Source of the DNA: Schistosoma mansoni
Lineage: Eukaryota > Platyhelminthes > Trematoda > Strigeidida > Schistosomatidae
Length of the DNA stretch: 64,000 bases
Direction of reading: 5' to 3'
Assembly: GCF_000237925.1 (NCBI RefSeq)
Contig: NC_031497.1
Span: 18,777,705 to 18,841,704, forward strand
Below are positions 22,946 through 34,937 of this stretch, in pieces; position 1 is the stretch's first letter, and each line of letters begins with the position of its first letter. The notes under the pieces are model-generated. The model did not search any database. It was not told the origin of the DNA and saw only the letters and a program-made list of their open reading frames with translations. The position numbers and the translations under genes were made by a program.

Positions 22946-25900
22946 TGGTTGTAGATGGAACAAAAGGAACTTTCACTCAACGGGCTTCCGTTTCTAGTAG
23001 CAGTGGATCAACAATACTTCCAGGCAGGGACCCAGTTATATCAACGATAATAAAGAAAAAAAGAAATCGGTATATCCTAATAAGATGTTATCCTTAGTCC
23101 TTAAGAATAGGTCAAGTTTCCTCTCAAAGGAATTCTAAGAAGTCATTTGGACCAGCTCAGTCGGCAGTGAATTCCAGCATTTGTGACTCTCAATGAGTAG
23201 AAGTTGTGTCTACAGTCCGTTCTACTATGTTAGGTCTCTGGGTGTAATCCTTTGGTTAGTATTGTGACTAAGATTTAGTAGATGTTTAAGGGAATGTTCA
23301 AAAGTATATAAGGCACTGTAGGCAATTAGAAAGCCAACTCCAAGATTTCTGTACTCTAATGGATAGAGGTTAAGTGATTGGAGGTGCTCTTCATAAGGTT
23401 TGAATTTGAGTCCTTGAACTGATTTCGTGGCTCGACGTTGGATACGTTCCACAGTGTTCTTATCCTTTTGGGGTGAAAGAAGATATACTATCTCTCCGTA
23501 CTCTGAATTGGAAAGTTCTTCCGTCAAACTGGCCAAAAATGCTCTTCAATTTTACCAGTGCAAGGTCTGCTTAAAAAGGTGTTTTCGTCACATTTAGCGT
23601 TAGACTTCAAGGCGTAGGGTACCAACACACCTAAATATTTTTCGACTTGGGATTATTCTAGAGAGGAGTTTCCTAAGTTGTAACTATAGTCTGCAACATA
23701 CTGAAGGTACGACTAGTTTTCTAGTTTTGTAACTCTAAACCAGTAACACCTATGTTCGAAGCGTTCCCCAACCAGTTGAAATCAGAAGTCAGATGAGAAG
23801 AGGTAGGAAAGATATATTTGATACGTTATCAATATATCGAGAAGCGTTTACTGTGATCTGGCTAGCGAACGTAGGAGCTGTGTCCCACGCTGGATCGTAA
23901 CGTGGTCTAGTGCGGATGCATGACCGAAAGCCTTCAGTTAAACAATTCCACTTAAAACAATTTGGTCAGCCTCCAATGTCGAACACTTAATGATCTATTG
24001 ATTTTGGGGAATTATTTACAGCTACAATGCCTCAGATGGACTACTTTGCACTTTGAAGTGCTGAAGGTATGTCCGTTGTCGTCTTCCCATATTTGAAGTC
24101 GAGTTAGATCCTCCTGAATTGCTAGTATATCGCTTTGGTTACGTATCTCTCTCGCCAAAGTTAGACATCGTCAGCAAAAAGCAATAAATTAGACGATACT
24201 TGTTGTGGAAGATCGTTTATATGAATGAAGAAGAGAAGAGGTCCTAGTACTGAATCCTGGGGAGCCCAAATACGACATTCCATACACTGAGAGAAAGTGT
24301 AGTGTACCCTGACCTTAAAATGTCGATCATTTAGATATGAAGTGGGCCAGTCAATTAGAGGTAGTTTGATACCAAATCGTTTGAGCTTATTTTTAAGACA
24401 TAAAAGGTTGACCATATCAAAAGCCTTTGAGAGATCAAGGTGAATGATGTCAACCTTCTCCTTATGATCAAGGATGGTTGTCTATCTGTCCACTGCAGCC
24501 AACCGGTTGGTTACACAAAAGTGACATTTTCTGAAACCGTGTTGTTGGGGTGAAAAGAAGTTTATGAGAAATAAATTTCCATGTGTACCATCGCATATCA
24601 GGAACTCTATAATTTTTTAGGGTATAGAGAGAAGAGCGACCGGTCGGTAACTTGAATGTTCGCTGCGTCGACCTCCTTTGAAATTGGTGTGATGTGAGCC
24701 GGCTTCCGACTTTCCGGTAGTTCGCCACGACTTGGCGAGTGTTAGAACATCACGCTAAACAGTGTTCTCGGGATTGAAGTTGCTTTCCTCAGTATAGCAG
24801 AATGAACCATATCCGAAGTAGGAGAGGTGTCTTTTCTTATGTGCTGCAGTTTTCGGAACACCAAAGTCGGCGCTGAGGTTCACTTCGGAAAGTCCTGCGC
24901 AATTGAAGATGAAGCTTTTATCAGTATAGTTGATGTGGGTCGGTTGGAATGCACGAAAGTGTTGTTTATCCAAAAGGTTGGCGGCGTCACCGTCGTTATT
25001 GCTCGGGCCATTCGGACCTGGCAGTTGGGAAACTCCAGTTTTGGCTTGTCCACGAGAGGCTGCATGATGGAATAAGCTTTTCGGATTGGAGACAAACTTA
25101 TCGATGAGCTTTATCTGGTACTGAAGCCTGTCGTAACTACTTTCGTTTACGTGCAGCAAACGCCCTTCATGCTCAAACCAGCGTAAATAGCTATAACAGA
25201 GGTTACGAGCTACTGTTTTCAGCACTATGTTTTATAACTACACATAATCCCATACTTTCAAGCTTCTTTATGAACCGCCTTCACTTATATAGCCCCTTAT
25301 CCACTCATACCATGTTGACACTTATTTTCGTTAACCTATTATAATGCTCTTGCCTAATAAGTAACATAATGACAAAGGAATATACCAAGTGGTTATACCT
25401 CAATTATTCCTCCATGAACATTGCTTTGCTTTTCGTCCTTCCTTTTTCTAACAGCCTTTTTCAGCCCCCCCCCTGAGATACGCCACCGAAAACAGATATG
25501 GAACGGGTGACTTCATCCTGCACCATTATTAAAGCCTCAGATATTCCAGAGGGACATAAGGTTGAAGTTTCTAGGAGCCCTCAACTTTGCGTGGACCTAT
25601 TCTCGACCATCAGTTGCATATCACAACGCCGCCTTCATAAAGCCCGCCAGTTATGATACTGACACCATGTTTCTTACGAAAACCATCTACATTCATATCT
25701 TATAAAATATCAACCCAGCTGAGTAATTTTCCACAGCGAAAATTGTAACTTCTGTAACAATGTGATCTTGCCTGTAAACTGGCATGTCTCATGTAAAATG
25801 CTGTTAATTGAGAATAAATTATTATTATTGTTATTGCCTTCGTGCATATGTTCCCTATTTGTTTGGATTGCCTATATGCTCTGCGGTTACCAGTTCGTTT

Positions 25901-26072
25901 GTATTCCGCCCAGCAGTGCCTTTTGTTTCTTAGCAAATGAAGAGTGCAGTTCTTGATGACTGTAGGTTGCTTGAAGATTTTGGGAACCGTTGGCGGAGCG
26001 GACTGCTTTGTAGCACACAAGATCTTTTGCAGCAAGAAATCCCAATGAGCATCTACACAAAGTTGAGGGTGA
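22946..26072 (-). mobile_element. CR1-like element copy 2, matching copy 1 throughout
   Basis: The copy is 3127 bp and is collinear with 7848-10974 at offset 15098, with no substitution or indel that I found. The run of nine C residues near 25466 is conserved too. It carries the same broken RT frames (tail 23225-23536, FADDV palm 24161-24415). It ends abruptly on the 5' side at 26072, where copy 1 continues into endonuclease sequence. Flanks are unrelated to those of copy 1. I could not find a clean target-site duplication. Its 3' end points at MRPL44, whose start codon is only 77 bp further along the same strand. Confidence 0.88.
23225..26072 (-). pseudogene. Decayed CR1 RT reading frame, copy 2
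   Basis: Every fragment and every disabling change matches copy 1. The exception is the first fragment, which is shortened because the element is cut at 26072 (the upstream MDYELHPQL segment is lost). The catalytic FADDV box is retained, but the frame is broken on both sides. Confidence 0.8.
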
Positions 26073-28494
26073 GCTTCAATGGATATCCACGAGTTCTATT
26101 CGTTGACTTAAATTAAAGTCTCATAAGGAGTACCGCGAATCAATGAACCTCTACTCATTGGAGAGTAGGCGTCTCAGAGGTAACCTGATGAACCAGCATT
26201 TTAAACACTTCTGGGTATCCCTTTAAATACCAATTTAGTCTCAGTCCCAACAAAAACTTCAAGGGTAACACCTAGAAACTGAAGAAAAAACATAGTGGAG
26301 TGGATTGTAGCACACCTTTTACTTCTTAAGAGTAGTTAAATGCAGGAGTCCATTGCAAGTTTAGTTGATCCACGCGACTTCTCAGGAGTCATTTAGGAGA
26401 AAACGTGACGTATTCTTATGGAATCGTGACATCATATCACTATTATTTGGTAATATTTCTCCCTTTTAATTAAATTTACACAGGTTTTTGCCTGGATACA
26501 TCTGTGATCCACTGCTACTGGATACAGAATCCCATTAGGCAAAAGCTTCTACTATCCCGTCTAGAACCATTTGAGGCTTTAGTCACCTGGATCTAATTTC
26601 AATTCAGTCGAGTGATTATCGTTATCGAAATATACACGTCGTAAATCCTCGCATATAACAGTAGTCTGTAATCGCGTTCGTGAATAACGCAATTAAATAA
26701 GTCAAACACTAGAATGAATTTTGAATGAGTATATTTCATAGAATGGTTGGTCCAAACAGATGATCAAAGAAACGAAGCAAAACGATATGGTGCACGGTGA
26801 AGGCGTGTGAGTCAACTCGATTTAATCAAGAGTGAATCGATATTTATAGCCATACAAAAATAAGTCACAGACATGTGATGAATAAGATAAGAAGTCCACA
26901 CACATACGCTTACATGAAAATGGTCAAGGTTGATAAGCGAATAATTAACGAGGTCAAAATGTGACTCGAGAACAATGCATAAATTGGCCTGTCCGGAGGC
27001 CATAAAAAGCTATGTGGGCTTGCATAGCACTCAACACTACAAAACCGTTTAAAGACTCATGAGAAACATGTGGTTGGCTTAATGCGAGACAGTATTTTCC
27101 GTAGAGTTTCTATAAATGATAATGATATTCTTATTTCCATCATCAGCATATTTTATTGTTTTATACTCACATTGAGATATGATAGCGCATATAGTCCAAT
27201 TAATTTTCAAAATTCCATTACGGTACGATATACTGATGTCCATTACACATCTCGTGCCCGCAAATGACTCCAGTTTAATATTTATGTATCTTATATTTAT
27301 TTTCATATGTGATAATTTGTACATCATCTGAATACAACGTTGAATTGAAAAGCCAAAACACAAATATAAGGAGGATACGTTCTTTTCTAAGCTTTAAACT
27401 GTATGCAGACAATCATCCGAGCTCAGCGAAGGGATCTCTCGTCAACGAATTCATGATCAAGCCGTGTAATTTTATATATAAATGAAAATTTCTTAAGTAT
27501 TAATTTCGTAGGAACAAATGAACAAATAATAGATATGATATAATTAAAAGGTTATAAACCTTAATATCAACTTGTGTATCAGTGGAATGGTTAAAATCGA
27601 TTAGATGTTCAAGAATAATTAAGGTATCAGAAATCCCGACAAAGATTAAGCAAAGATTGTATGACCAATTTGCGTCTTTTAGGCTGTCAAGTTAGGGTCG
27701 AGTGACTTGTGTCTCTAACTTAAATCAGTTGACGAGACAGCTTTAGACCACAAATTGAGACTGATAATGTATTTGTAAACAACAGCTTGAAATAGGTAGT
27801 TTCTAATCATTTAGAATCGCTCTTGGTGATGTTGGCTTTAAACAATGAAAGTTGTCCAAAGCTCTCGTGCTCTTCTACACCTGTCAACGATGAAATGGAT
27901 TTTTCCTTACAACTGTTATCAGTACCTCCCTTATCTGTAATCGTGGAGGAATCATGATCGGAACCAGTATTTTCTGATTCTGTCGTACTAGCATATATTT
28001 CGAAGTGATTATTTAATTTTTGACGATCGTGATTAGGTATAAAAAGCTACTCATGAAAAATCTCCCCATATTTCTCGAAGATTGTTTCAATTTAGCTTAT
28101 CATTCGATACATTACCAAGGTTATACTTCCTGGTAAAACTTTAAAAAGATTCACAGCTATTGTCAAATACAACAATGAGATGCTTAAAAGTTTATTTAAT
28201 TGATACCTGACATACGTAGGCATTCTGTTCAATATTTTATAATTCGTAGAACTAAGTGTATTGTAGAGATTATAGACATAAAGTGAGGTAAAAATAAGGA
28301 ATAGCAGAAAAAAATTTCGACCTCATATATTCATCTACAGATAGATCACATGAACCAAAACGAGACGCTTAATTTTTTTGGCAAGTGAAACCCAGAACAA
28401 TCAGTAGTTGAAGCACTTTGTCCCTTTGATAAATTTCCATAGTGTAATGGGAGGACGACGACTATCAGAACTATGTGATGTATTAGCGCAATAC
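26073..28494. other. Intergenic DNA, no gene recognised
   Basis: No supported coding exon. Short overlapping frames on both strands at 27070-27363 are AT-driven and have no domain. No repeat shared with other parts of the window was seen. Confidence 0.4.
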
Positions 28495-29085
28495 ATTTCG
28501 AAAAATCTGATCATACATATACTTGTTAAGGATGCTTATATGTTGAAATAAAAAGTGGACTAGACTAGAAATGAAGGGTAAGAGGAGACAGGAATAATAA
28601 AGAAAATAATGTCAAAACAATTTGAAACCTCATAACTCTAGGTAATAAACTAATATTACCACGGTAGGTTTAGGATGAGAACAAACCGTTTTTGAATATA
28701 CAAAAGAGTTACCGAAACAAATAAAATCAAATGACCCAATAAGAGTAGATGATAAACATCCACGACCCTCTATTGCCAGACACATAGTTGAAACAGATCA
28801 TAATATTGATCTTAACATGGCTTTCGTGATATTATAAAAAAGTGTAAAAGACAGTATACTAAGATTTATTGAAGCCTTTATGTATTGAAAAACGGTTTGT
28901 TCTCACCCTAAACCTACCGTGGTAATATTAGTTTATTACCCAGAGTGATGAGGTTTCAAATTGTCTGAACATTATTTTCTTTATTATTTCTGTCTCCTCT
29001 TTTCCTCCATTTAGTCTAGTCGACTTTTTATTTCTATATATAAGCGTCCTTAACAAGTATATGTATGATCAGATTGTTTGAAATA
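28495..29085. mobile_element. Penelope-like remnant flanked by about 205-bp inverted repeats
   Basis: The arms 28495-28700 and 28881-29085 are imperfect reverse complements of each other, both containing the palindrome partners of CCTAAACCTACCGTGGTAA. The 180-bp centre reads on the plus strand as HPRPSIARHIVETDHNIDLN..AF, then a stop, then ILRFIEAFM, stop, TVCSHPKPTVVILVYYP. ARHIVETGH-type and LRFIEA-type motifs resemble the C-terminal GIY-YIG-like region and tail of schistosome Penelope-like elements, which often occur as inverted partial copies. The right arm would then be the natural 3' tail and the left arm an inverted tail from a second copy. The family assignment is tentative; the inverted structure is directly visible. 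Confidence 0.6.
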
Positions 29086-30514
29086 AGTAGTTGCTTTGAA
29101 GTTCATCCTACAATGACGCAGATCGAATATTCATCGTAGTTGTTTACGTCACAGATGATAGTTATCAGTTTAATTACACTAAAAGTTATAACCTTTTAGT
29201 TCATTGAGACGACACTGTCTTCCAACCAATAGTTTTATACATCCCGGATCAGCAAGGTACCATATCATGGTCATCTGTTCATATATACAGTCAACTAACC
29301 TAACCAACTTATTTATGTTGAAACCTTTGTAAAATAGTGAATTTTGTGTGTTCTTTCGTTTTTTGTCTATACATTAGTTGATTTTTCACTAACCATACTA
29401 CTCACATCTTAACTACAGATGGACGCAATTATTTCTACAAAATCACCACCAATTATTGATCTACCTATAGATTACTAGTAAAAAAGAAAAGGTCACTTAT
29501 TCTACCTCATACAGGAGGACATTATACTTAATGTGTCTCTCACTAGCCTAATGGTAACAGCTACTACTCTTGGTGTACGATTACCCCATATTCATTAGCA
29601 ACTTCAAACGAACGATCAAAAGCCGGAAAGATGTGTACTTTATTTTCGTTGTTGTTGTTGTTGATTGGTATCGTGTAGAAGTTCCATTTTTTTCTTATAA
29701 AGAAATAATACTGATTATGACCGGTTTCTAAGAATTGAAGTTCCAAATAGTAGATACCATTGAAAAAAATCGAATAAAATTATCATTATACCACTTGGTG
29801 TAGAAAAACAAAGTTTATTAACCAAATATAAAAAAAATTAAATGTATTCAGTCAATTCATTAATTCATCATTATATATTACAATGATAAAATGAAACAAA
29901 AGAGAACCAATCCAAATCAGAAAACATGGAAAACATTAAATTTTTCTACTCAAACGATGGCCTTTTTTCTTTAATACATAAATAAGAAGTAGCTCATGAG
30001 TTTGAATCCCAATACATTCATCAGCATTACAATGTAGATATACTCAAATGAAATAAAAATACAAGGACTCAGTACTATGTTCTCGATTATCATCATTATC
30101 GTAATAAAGATATTAGTGTACATTCATGTTAGATTCGAACCTATAGACTATGATTATCATTCTTAATTTATTCATTCACATTTATCAGATGATGTTTAAA
30201 AAATCAAAATCAAAAAATTTTTTAAATCCTTATTAAGGATTAGAGAAAGTCAAAAAAGAAACAATGATATAGGTTTCTATCAAGTTTTAGTAGTCATACG
30301 GATACAATGGTTTAAAATAATATTGATATTACGTAACAATTATGATGAGAAATACAATAAAAAAGTCAAGAATCCTGTGATATATATGGTGAATTGTATT
30401 ATTTTTTTTCGAAAAAAGGTAAAGTTTTACATTCAAGTTTGTCATGAATACACTTAGAAGGAATATTGTTCATTACTGTGTAGTTTCAAGAAACGGATAT
30501 AATTTCATTCAGTA
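29086..30514. other. Intergenic DNA 3' of the LC8-domain gene
   Basis: Very AT-rich. The 3' untranslated region of the minus-strand gene at 30515-32128 must lie here. No exon, repeat or RNA gene recognised. Confidence 0.4.
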
Positions 30515-32128
30515 TTATGTTTGCCAAAGTAAAAAAGCCCATTTATCTATTCTAAAACTAACCAATGCTCCAGGTAATGTAGCTAAATGACTACCATATG
30601 ATTCAGTGCCTACAATAGAATGCCATATTTTACCAAAATGTTCATCTAATGTTTCTTTCATTAGTTTAGCTAAAGAATCAAGATCTTTTGTTTTAATTAA
30701 TGATTCACGTGCTAAATTTGTAATCCAATTTAATTTGTCTTTTGTTAATCCCATAGGTAGATTTTCATTATCATTATCACCATTATCATTTTGCATATAT
30801 TCAATTTCTATAAAATTTACATGACGATTAGATCCTAGGCTATGTGTATAAATGGAATTTGTATCGTAGAAATCTAATGTACTTAAAGATGGTATTGATT
30901 TAGCACAACATATGTGTCGATGTGGTTGATAATGGTGATGATGGCTTGATGGCATAAACAATTTCGAACCACTTAATGATCTATATCTCTGACTTGAATT
31001 AAACCGACATTCATGATCTAATGAAGATGAACAACTTATTCCATGTAATCTTCGATCACAATACATATCAGCTCGATGTAATGATCGTGAATCACTATAA
31101 TAATGATTTAAATGATGAATACTTTCATTACATTTTGAACACATAACATTACATTTTCGACAAACACCAGAGTCATGTGAAGTATGTGGATATAGTCGAT
31201 TCAATGATGAATGTAATTTTTCGTGATGACTTTCATATTCACTCCGTCGTGAATGATTTTTATATTTATTACGGTTCTTTTTATTAGTTTTAATTGGTAA
31301 AAACAACCGACTCTCCTTTAATTCGGATAAATCTACCTTTGTATTTTGTGAATTTAAATATTTTTGTACATTTCGACTTGTACCATGAAATCCATCGGTT
31401 GACATGACCTCGTTCTCATTTAAATCAAATGATTGAGCTGGTCCGGGTGCTATCAAATTTAAACGACTGATTACACGTTTTTGTTCATTACTGTATGGAT
31501 CATATGTGACTGAGCTTTGAAATGATGTAACAGGTTTTTTATATTTGGCATTTTTTGATTTCTCTATAGTTTCTCTTCTCACCGGTGATTGAGATTGTTC
31601 ACTACTTTGAAGACCATTAATATAATCAAGAGATTGGCTTTTTTGATGACGCCGATGATGACGTTCATGATGACTACGATTTGAACGATGTAATACTCTA
31701 TGCCTTTTATGCACTACATTTGTTTTATAATATCTATGTTCTGTTTTATTGGTATACTGGTTTTTGATAAAACTATTTAAATCCTGTTCATTATCTGCAT
31801 CATTAATGTTACTATCAAAAACTTCCTCATTATCACGTTCAGTATATTCTTTATTATTATTGTCAGAAATAGTGAATTTTTTAATAACTTTCACAATACG
31901 TTCAGTACCAGGTAGAAGAAAAATTTTCTCTGATTTATCAGTATCAATTTGATTTTTATCATGTTGGTTATCACTACTATATGGTAAATCTGACTCTAAT
32001 TTGGGACTAAATCTTAAACGTAGAGTAGATGGAGATTGTGTTTCAGCATCGTAACTACGTTCATTTAGTAATGAACCTACAGAATCCGAACGTGATAAAG
32101 TTGCCGATGTTAATGTTTGACTTTCCAT
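30515..32128 (-). CDS. Large protein with C-terminal LC8-type dynein light chain domain
   Basis: An uninterrupted 537-codon frame. The last 78 residues (about 460-537) match dynein light chain LC8/DYNLL: LTKDKLNWITNLARESL, then KLMKETLDEHFGKIWHSIVG, YGSHLA, and a final strand SFRIDKWAFLLWQT. This lines up with the family WHCIVG and FGSYVTHE motifs and the closing hydrophobic strand. LC8 proteins are dimeric hubs in dynein and other complexes. Schistosomes have an expanded set, several of them tegumental. Residues 1-459 are predicted disordered: Ser/Asn/Asp-rich, a His/Arg-rich patch (about 146-165, HHERHHRRHQKS) and a Cys cluster CRKCNVMCSKC (about 322-332) that could bind zinc. A typical LC8 protein has about 90 residues, so the extension is unusual. 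The ATG at 32128 follows an in-frame TGA, and a TCTTACAG acceptor lies just upstream, so a 5' untranslated exon is likely. Whether the fold dimerises or binds dynein is not shown. Confidence 0.8.
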   Translation of the reverse strand: MESQTLTSATLSRSDSVGSLLNERSYDAETQSPSTLRLRFSPKLESDLPYSSDNQHDKNQIDTDKSEKIFLLPGTERIVKVIKKFTISDNNNKEYTERDNEEVFDSNINDADNEQDLNSFIKNQYTNKTEHRYYKTNVVHKRHRVLHRSNRSHHERHHRRHQKSQSLDYINGLQSSEQSQSPVRRETIEKSKNAKYKKPVTSFQSSVTYDPYSNEQKRVISRLNLIAPGPAQSFDLNENEVMSTDGFHGTSRNVQKYLNSQNTKVDLSELKESRLFLPIKTNKKNRNKYKNHSRRSEYESHHEKLHSSLNRLYPHTSHDSGVCRKCNVMCSKCNESIHHLNHYYSDSRSLHRADMYCDRRLHGISCSSSLDHECRFNSSQRYRSLSGSKLFMPSSHHHHYQPHRHICCAKSIPSLSTLDFYDTNSIYTHSLGSNRHVNFIEIEYMQNDNGDNDNENLPMGLTKDKLNWITNLARESLIKTKDLDSLAKLMKETLDEHFGKIWHSIVGTESYGSHLATLPGALVSFRIDKWAFLLWQT

Positions 32129-32700
32129 TGAATTGTATTGTGATTCGTTTTTCCAAGCCGTTTTTTAATCAAATAATATCTGTAAGATGAACATATAACA
32201 AACATAAAGCAAAGGTGTCTTTACAAAAACTGTTTGTTTATATTTACTTGTTTAACTATTTTTAGTTGAGAAATATAAAAAACAACAACTCCGTTCGTGA
32301 TTGGGGAAGGGCATCATCAAAACAATTGCGTAGAACCGCTCTATCACTCTTGATCGAGAGCGGTCATGTAGTAGATAAAAATATACAATTTAAATTATTG
32401 ATCGTATACACTTTACCTTTCTTCGTGGGTTTCGCTTTCGTCTCTTACTAATAGCAGAAGATATATAGGGATTCGAGCTAAAGACCTAAGTCTTTGTATT
32501 CATAATAAATTCGTAACACACTTATGTCTTCCTTGACCAAATTAGCCTTAACAAACGATTTTACTTGTTACTGTTTTTCTGTACTCTTTGTTGGTTTATT
32601 TTTCTAAACCTCAATATTTCTATCAGTTCCCAAGCACTTCAAAACAAACTTTATATTTTTAACAATGGAATCCACAAAAGACACTTGTTTAGAGTCTTAG
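32129..32700. other. 5' flank of the LC8-domain gene
   Basis: Contains a probable splice acceptor (TTACAG on the minus strand near 32180) for a 5' untranslated exon. Nothing else is recognised. Confidence 0.35.
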
Positions 32701-32704
32701 TGTA

Positions 32705-32800
32705 AACACCAACACTGAAATACAAGTACATCAAGCTGATGAGTTCCAAATAGAACGAAATGTGTGTTCTAAATTTCATTGCTAACCATTATCAGAGTTT
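32705..32800 (+). ncRNA. Degenerate family A hammerhead remnant
   Basis: Contains CTGATGAGTTCCAAATAGAA followed by CGAAATG and, after TTCTAAAT, the tail TTCATTGCTAACCATTATC. This is the 3' half of a family A SINE with the core CTGATGA and GAAA retained. Stem I (TCAAG versus CTAAAT) and the cleavage triplet are damaged, so activity is unlikely. Confidence 0.65.
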
Positions 32801-33019
32801 GCTTAGAAACAGAAAAGTGCATATTTTATTAAGCAACCAACATGAAAAAACGAAACATATAAAATAAAATTAACATTCAAAACAGAGAATGAATAAATTT
32901 GCGACAATATGACTTATTTCGAGCAGTCATCGAAGGTCTATAGATATCAATCATCATTATATTTCAAACCCTATTTAAAGATTGCAAACCTATCGTTAGA
33001 TGTTTGACTATAGTAAACG

Positions 33020-33100
33020 GTAGTGGTTAAGAATGGAATTCAGAATGTGCCCTTCGTCCTATTTGAAACTCGTCAGTTAGATATGTCTACATCCACTAAT
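33020..33100 (-). ncRNA. Degenerate family A hammerhead remnant, minus strand
   Basis: On the minus strand it reads ACTGACGAGTTTCAAATAGG then ACGAAGGGC, with GGAATTC in place of the stem I partner. The CTGACGA box and the stem II loop AAATA survive. The second core box (GAAA) and the stems have changed, so it is probably inactive. Confidence 0.55.
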
Positions 33101-33744
33101 TAGTTTTTTTTAATTCAATAACTTATTCATTTTTAATACTTATCAACTATGACAACGTGGTTCATTTTTTGTTCTTAGGTTCAACTCAACTGTATTAGCC
33201 TGTACGATATATTGAATTTTGCGGGGAGACGCATTTATACAAGGTATGCAAAGAATATACAACTGTTCTTGTTTTGTTTTTCAGTTCCTCTGAAATTTAC
33301 ATTTATATTCTTTTTCGTAATTATAAAAGCTAATCCCTGCTAAATGAAGAATATATATTAAATTACAAATAACTATGTAAATGTTTCATATTCAGAATAC
33401 AAACCAAAATCCAATGATTCTGAGCGTTTTCAATTCTTTCAGTATTCTATCTGAATAAATTTCAATACTGACATTGTCGTTGAAATCAGGTTGAAAATGT
33501 AACGTTTTAAAAGATACTCAATCAATGCTTTGTAGTATCAGTTTTTTTAGTTGATAACTGAATAGCTTTTTCAAGTTGTATGTGTTAGCCGAAGTCTACA
33601 GACCAATAATACAACATAGACAGAAGGTTATGTTATGCTTTTCTAATGTCATAGAATATACAAGTGATATAGGCTTTTGTTTGACTGATGATATTCATCA
33701 ACTTCAGGGTAACTAATTGCTCCTCGGTAATTTACCTTTACAGA
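33101..33744. other. Unannotated AT-rich stretch
   Basis: No exon, repeat or RNA gene recognised between the hammerhead remnant and the RTE 3' end. Confidence 0.35.
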
Positions 33745-34349
33745 TGTCTTAGAAATATTGCTCTCATCTGCTGGGATCACCGGGTAAGTAATAGTGAGGT
33801 TAGACACAGGGTATCAGGGAATGATGGTAAATAAGTTGATGAGGTGATGAATCTTCATCGACTGAGATGGTTGGACCACGTGTTACGTATGCCAGAACAC
33901 CGATTACCACGACGCACTATGCTGACTAGTATTGAGGATGGTTGGAAGAGAGTTAGGGGTGGCCAAACCAAAACATGGTATCAGTGCTTGAAGTCACTGA
34001 CTTCTTGTCTGAGTCATGTTGGTAGATGCAGATTACTTGGTTGGCGTCCGCGTGACTATCGTAACCAATGGTTGGAGACTGTGGGTGACATGGCTCAGAA
34101 TCGATCACAGTGGCGCAGGTGTACACACACTTTATCTTCCCTTAAACCGTGAGATTAAAATTGCTTCATATCTGTCTTCCTTTTCATACTATATCCTTAT
34201 TTACAACCTTTCTTTTATATATTTCCACCACTAAATTTACTACTTCTATGAATCCGGTGTTCATCTTGTTGTGCTGATGAGGTGTGGCAACTTTGACCGA
34301 TGCATTTATGTGCCTAGTCCTACGTTGTAGCTGACTGACTGACTAACAA
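33745..34349 (+). mobile_element. 5'-truncated RTE 3' end
   Basis: Homologous to about 4479-5111 of the full-length RTE copy. It covers the C-terminal RT tail, open from 33844 to 34152 (LRWLDHVLRMPEHRLPRR, GGQTKTW, SQWRRCTHTL), and the 3' untranslated region ending in CTGACTGACTGACT. This copy keeps the GGQTKTW frame that is shifted in the longer element, which locates that lesion. No clear target-site duplication was found. Confidence 0.85.
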
Positions 34350-34527
34350 TTAATTCACTGTAAATACTTCAGTAACTATTTATTTTTTTCTGTTTTTTTT
34401 TTCAGAAGTCAAGGGACGTGATAAAACGTAATTGGTTTCTATGACGTACATAGTTATCACGATCAGTACCACAGAAACTATGAATTATTCAATATGACGT
34501 TTACCATTTATTTGTCTACGTAATTGT

Positions 34528-34528
<1 letters not shown>

Positions 34529-34557
<29 letters not shown>
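34529..34557. repeat. (TA)n microsatellite
   Basis: Pure TA dinucleotide run. Confidence 0.93.
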
Positions 34558-34558
<1 letters not shown>

Positions 34559-34937
34559 TACTTTATAAGTCAAGTATTCAGTGTAAAAGTTTGATGATAA
34601 CACTGATGCCACTTTCATTACTACTAACCGACTACTTAAATCAAATTAGAGAAATGTGTTATGGAATTTACAAGCTTAATTTATGTTCACGTATTTTTTC
34701 TAAAGAATAACTTTCTAAGTAACACTAGTTGAATGTTGTTGTGTTTTGTATCAAGATCGTAATATAACTGAGGATATATTAATAATACAACGAAAGTTTA
34801 AGGTAATCAAACAGATTAAAAGTGCCTCATTCAAGTATTTGTAAACAAGAACGTAAGAGTGATCTTTACAAGAGAACAATAATTTCTATAGTAAAAGTAA
34901 TTACCATTGTATTAACATTATTTATGTAGAAAAATTT

